From JAMLIN01 sp041676645 (GTDB lineage Bacteria; Pseudomonadota; Gammaproteobacteria; Burkholderiales; Burkholderiaceae_E), in assembly GCA_041676645.1 (NCBI GenBank), contig JBAYRO010000011.1:1-54124 (forward strand): 54,124 bases of DNA, given 5' to 3'. Positions 52,395 to 54,124 of the stretch are shown one piece after another. A program made the translations under genes and the position numbers. Position 1 is the first letter of the stretch. Every line of letters starts with the position of its first letter. The notes beneath the pieces are model-generated. The model had not been told where the DNA came from. It did not search any database and saw only the letters and a program-made list of their open reading frames with translations.

Positions 52395-54124
52395 ATGTCC
52401 TCGACGACGAGCGAACCGGACTCCAGCGGGGGAAGACCGCGCCGCGAGGGGCATCGCCCGGCCGTCGGTTCCACTGTCCTGGCCGGGGATTCCCGCCCGC
52501 AGGATGCGCTGCGCGCGGCGATCAGGGCCGACCATCGCGCAGCGGAGCCGGGACTCGTCGCCGGGCTGCTGGCGCAGGCCCGCCTGCCCGCCGATGTCGC
52601 TGCGGCCGCGAGCCGCCTGGCCAGCCGGCTCGCCCAGGATCTGCGGGACAGGCAGGCCGGCGGTCGAGCCGGCATGGTGCAGGACCTCCTGCGGGAGTTC
52701 TCGCTTTCATCCCAGGAAGGCGTGGCGCTGATGTGCCTCGCCGAGGCATTGCTGCGAATCCCGGACCGGGACACCCGCGATGCGCTCATCCGCGACAAGA
52801 TCGCGACGGGCGACTGGCGATCCCATCTCGGCAGGAGCGCCTCGCCCTTCGTCAATGCCGCGACCTGGGGCCTGATGCTCACCGGCCGCCTGGTTGCGAC
52901 CCATCGGGAAACCGGCCTGGGCGAAGCACTGCATCGGGCGCTGGCACGCGGTGGCGAGCCGGTCGTGCGCAAGGCAGTCGATCTCGCCGTACGGCTGGTG
53001 GGCGAGCATTTCGTCGCCGGCGAGACGATCGGGCAGGCGATGGCGAATGCAGCGTCGATGCAGGCGAAGGGCTTTCGCCATTCCTACGACATGCTGGGCG
53101 AGGCGGCGCTGACCGACGCCGACGCCCGACGCTACCTCTCCGCCTATGAAGAGGCCATCGATGCGATCGGCCAGGCGGGCGCAGGTCTCGGGATCCACCG
53201 CAGCGCCGGCATCTCGATCAAGCTCTCGGCATTGCATCCACGCTACTGCCGGGCCCAGCGCGAGCGGGTCATGGCCGAGCTGTATCCCCGGCTGTTGTCC
53301 CTCGCACTGCGAGCCCGGCGCCATGATATCGGCCTGAATATCGATGCCGAGGAAGCGGATCGGCTCGAACTCTCGCTGGACCTGCTCGATCGGCTGTGCC
53401 ATGAACCGCGGCTCGCAAGCTGGAACGGCATCGGTTTCGTGATCCAGGCCTACCAGAAGCGCTGCCTCGCGCTGGTCGACTGGCTCATCGACCTGGCTCG
53501 CCGCAGCGACCATCGCCTGATGATCCGGCTGGTCAAGGGCGCCTACTGGGACACCGAGATCAAGCGCGCCCAGGTCGACGGCCTCGCGGACTACCCGGTG
53601 TATACCCGCAAGGCCCATACCGATCTTTCCTACCTGGCTTGCGCCCGACGCCTCCTCGCGGCACCGGAGGCGGTCTTCCCCCAGTTCGCCACGCACAACG
53701 CGCACACCCTGGCGGCGGTCCACCACCTGGCGGGCCCGAATTGCCATGAAGGCGCCTATGAGTTCCAGTGCCTGCACGGCATGGGCGAAGCCCTCTACGA
53801 GCAGGTCGTCGGCTCGCCCGGCGCGGGCGGCCTCGGCCGCCCTTGCCGCATCTACGCACCGGTGGGCAGCCACCGGACCCTGCTCGCCTACCTGGTGCGC
53901 CGCCTGCTAGAGAACGGCGCCAACACCTCCTTCGTCCATCGGATCGCGGATCCTGACGAACCGATCGCCACGCTGGTCCAGGATCCGGTCGAGACGGTCG
54001 AAGCGGCGAGCGCGCTCGAGGGCGCCATCGGTCGACCGCATCCGGCCATCGCGCTGCCCGGGGAACTCTATCCGGACCGGCGCAATTCGCTCGGCCTCGA
54101 CCTGAACGACGAGCGCTGCCTCGC
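52395..54124 (+). CDS. putA: Bifunctional proline dehydrogenase / P5C dehydrogenase PutA (3' end outside window)
   Basis: An open frame of 576 codons running off the window. After a low-complexity N-terminus it carries the PutA alpha-helical and proline dehydrogenase domains: FSLSSQEGVALMCLAEALLRIPD, FVNAATWGLMLTGR, AGISIKLSALHPRY, the FAD/proline-site GFVIQAYQKRC, RLVKGAYWDTEIKRAQVDGL, YPVYTRKAHTDLSYLACAR and EFQCLHGMGEALYEQV. The C-terminal aldehyde dehydrogenase half is beyond the edge. There is no ribbon-helix-helix domain, so this is a non-autorepressing PutA. ATG at 52395 is the first start in frame before the conserved part; its ribosome site is weak. Confidence 0.93.
   Translation, partial: MSSTTSEPDSSGGRPRREGHRPAVGSTVLAGDSRPQDALRAAIRADHRAAEPGLVAGLLAQARLPADVAAAASRLASRLAQDLRDRQAGGRAGMVQDLLREFSLSSQEGVALMCLAEALLRIPDRDTRDALIRDKIATGDWRSHLGRSASPFVNAATWGLMLTGRLVATHRETGLGEALHRALARGGEPVVRKAVDLAVRLVGEHFVAGETIGQAMANAASMQAKGFRHSYDMLGEAALTDADARRYLSAYEEAIDAIGQAGAGLGIHRSAGISIKLSALHPRYCRAQRERVMAELYPRLLSLALRARRHDIGLNIDAEEADRLELSLDLLDRLCHEPRLASWNGIGFVIQAYQKRCLALVDWLIDLARRSDHRLMIRLVKGAYWDTEIKRAQVDGLADYPVYTRKAHTDLSYLACARRLLAAPEAVFPQFATHNAHTLAAVHHLAGPNCHEGAYEFQCLHGMGEALYEQVVGSPGAGGLGRPCRIYAPVGSHRTLLAYLVRRLLENGANTSFVHRIADPDEPIATLVQDPVETVEAASALEGAIGRPHPAIALPGELYPDRRNSLGLDLNDERCL

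Noticed and set aside
52259..53149. A plus-strand open frame starting just after the dctM2 stop
   Set aside because: It overlaps putA in another frame, and only the putA frame carries family motifs.

Overview
The window is a contiguous stretch of a high-GC, densely coding bacterial chromosome. Gene content and protein similarity (mdtABC/NodT efflux, PobA, CaiB-type CoA transferase, two TRAP transporters, bifunctional MnmC, PurL, PutA without an N-terminal DNA-binding domain) suggest a betaproteobacterium, most likely Burkholderiales or a close relative. That placement rests on recall of gene families, not on a phylogenetic test. I see no phage, CRISPR array, integrase or transposase gene.

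Layout. 1-3172 holds small minus-strand genes: a truncated DUF4382-type lipoprotein at a composition break, a YqjK/YqjE/YqjD-like trio, a conserved unknown, then a plus-strand [2Fe-2S] ferredoxin and a minus-strand pair of a CPHC thiol-redox protein and an ArsC-like reductase. 3304-5461 has a CDF metal exporter facing a CaiB-type CoA transferase, with a hairpin between them. 5569-15244 is one minus-strand five-gene block read sirtuin, mdtA-, mdtB- and mdtC-like, NodT outer-membrane factor; four of the five genes overlap a neighbour by 4 nt and the adaptor appears to start at TTG. 15432-18120 carries a glutathione transferase, an unknown, RlmJ and a GNAT acetyltransferase. 18292-21587 has an NDP-forming acyl-CoA ligase convergent with 4-hydroxybenzoate hydroxylase (pobA).

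21798-29168 is all plus strand: a small c-type cytochrome, MnmC, a YkgJ-like Cys-cluster protein, an OmpR-type regulator with its histidine kinase, a DegP/HtrA protease preceded by structured repeats, and a LysR regulator. A 69-bp REP-like palindrome separates the LysR gene from a minus-strand pair of acyl-CoA dehydrogenases that look like the two halves of a heteromeric enzyme. PurL and a fused hydantoinase A/B (oxoprolinase-type) protein follow, with a winged-helix regulator upstream of the hydantoinase.

40283-43252 is a TRAP transporter (dctPQM) divergent from that regulator; the shared gap holds a good sigma70-like promoter overlapping CGTTGAC direct repeats. I read this as a regulated uptake-and-ring-opening module for a cyclic amide, imide or 5-oxoproline-like compound. 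It is followed by nnrD/E and pgi, then a divergent LolD/YbbA-like ATPase and TesA-like esterase, tRNA-Leu(TAA) and tRNA-Cys(GCA). A second TRAP system has a Tat-exported binding protein and an unusually long large permease with a repeat-containing linker. The window ends inside putA.

Most genes belong to known families. The features most worth a second look are the sirtuin-headed efflux operon, the regulator/hydantoinase/TRAP module, the acyl-CoA dehydrogenase pair lacking the usual catalytic Glu, the repeat-bearing DctM linker, the phased repeats upstream of degP, and the tesA end lying antisense within tRNA-Leu.
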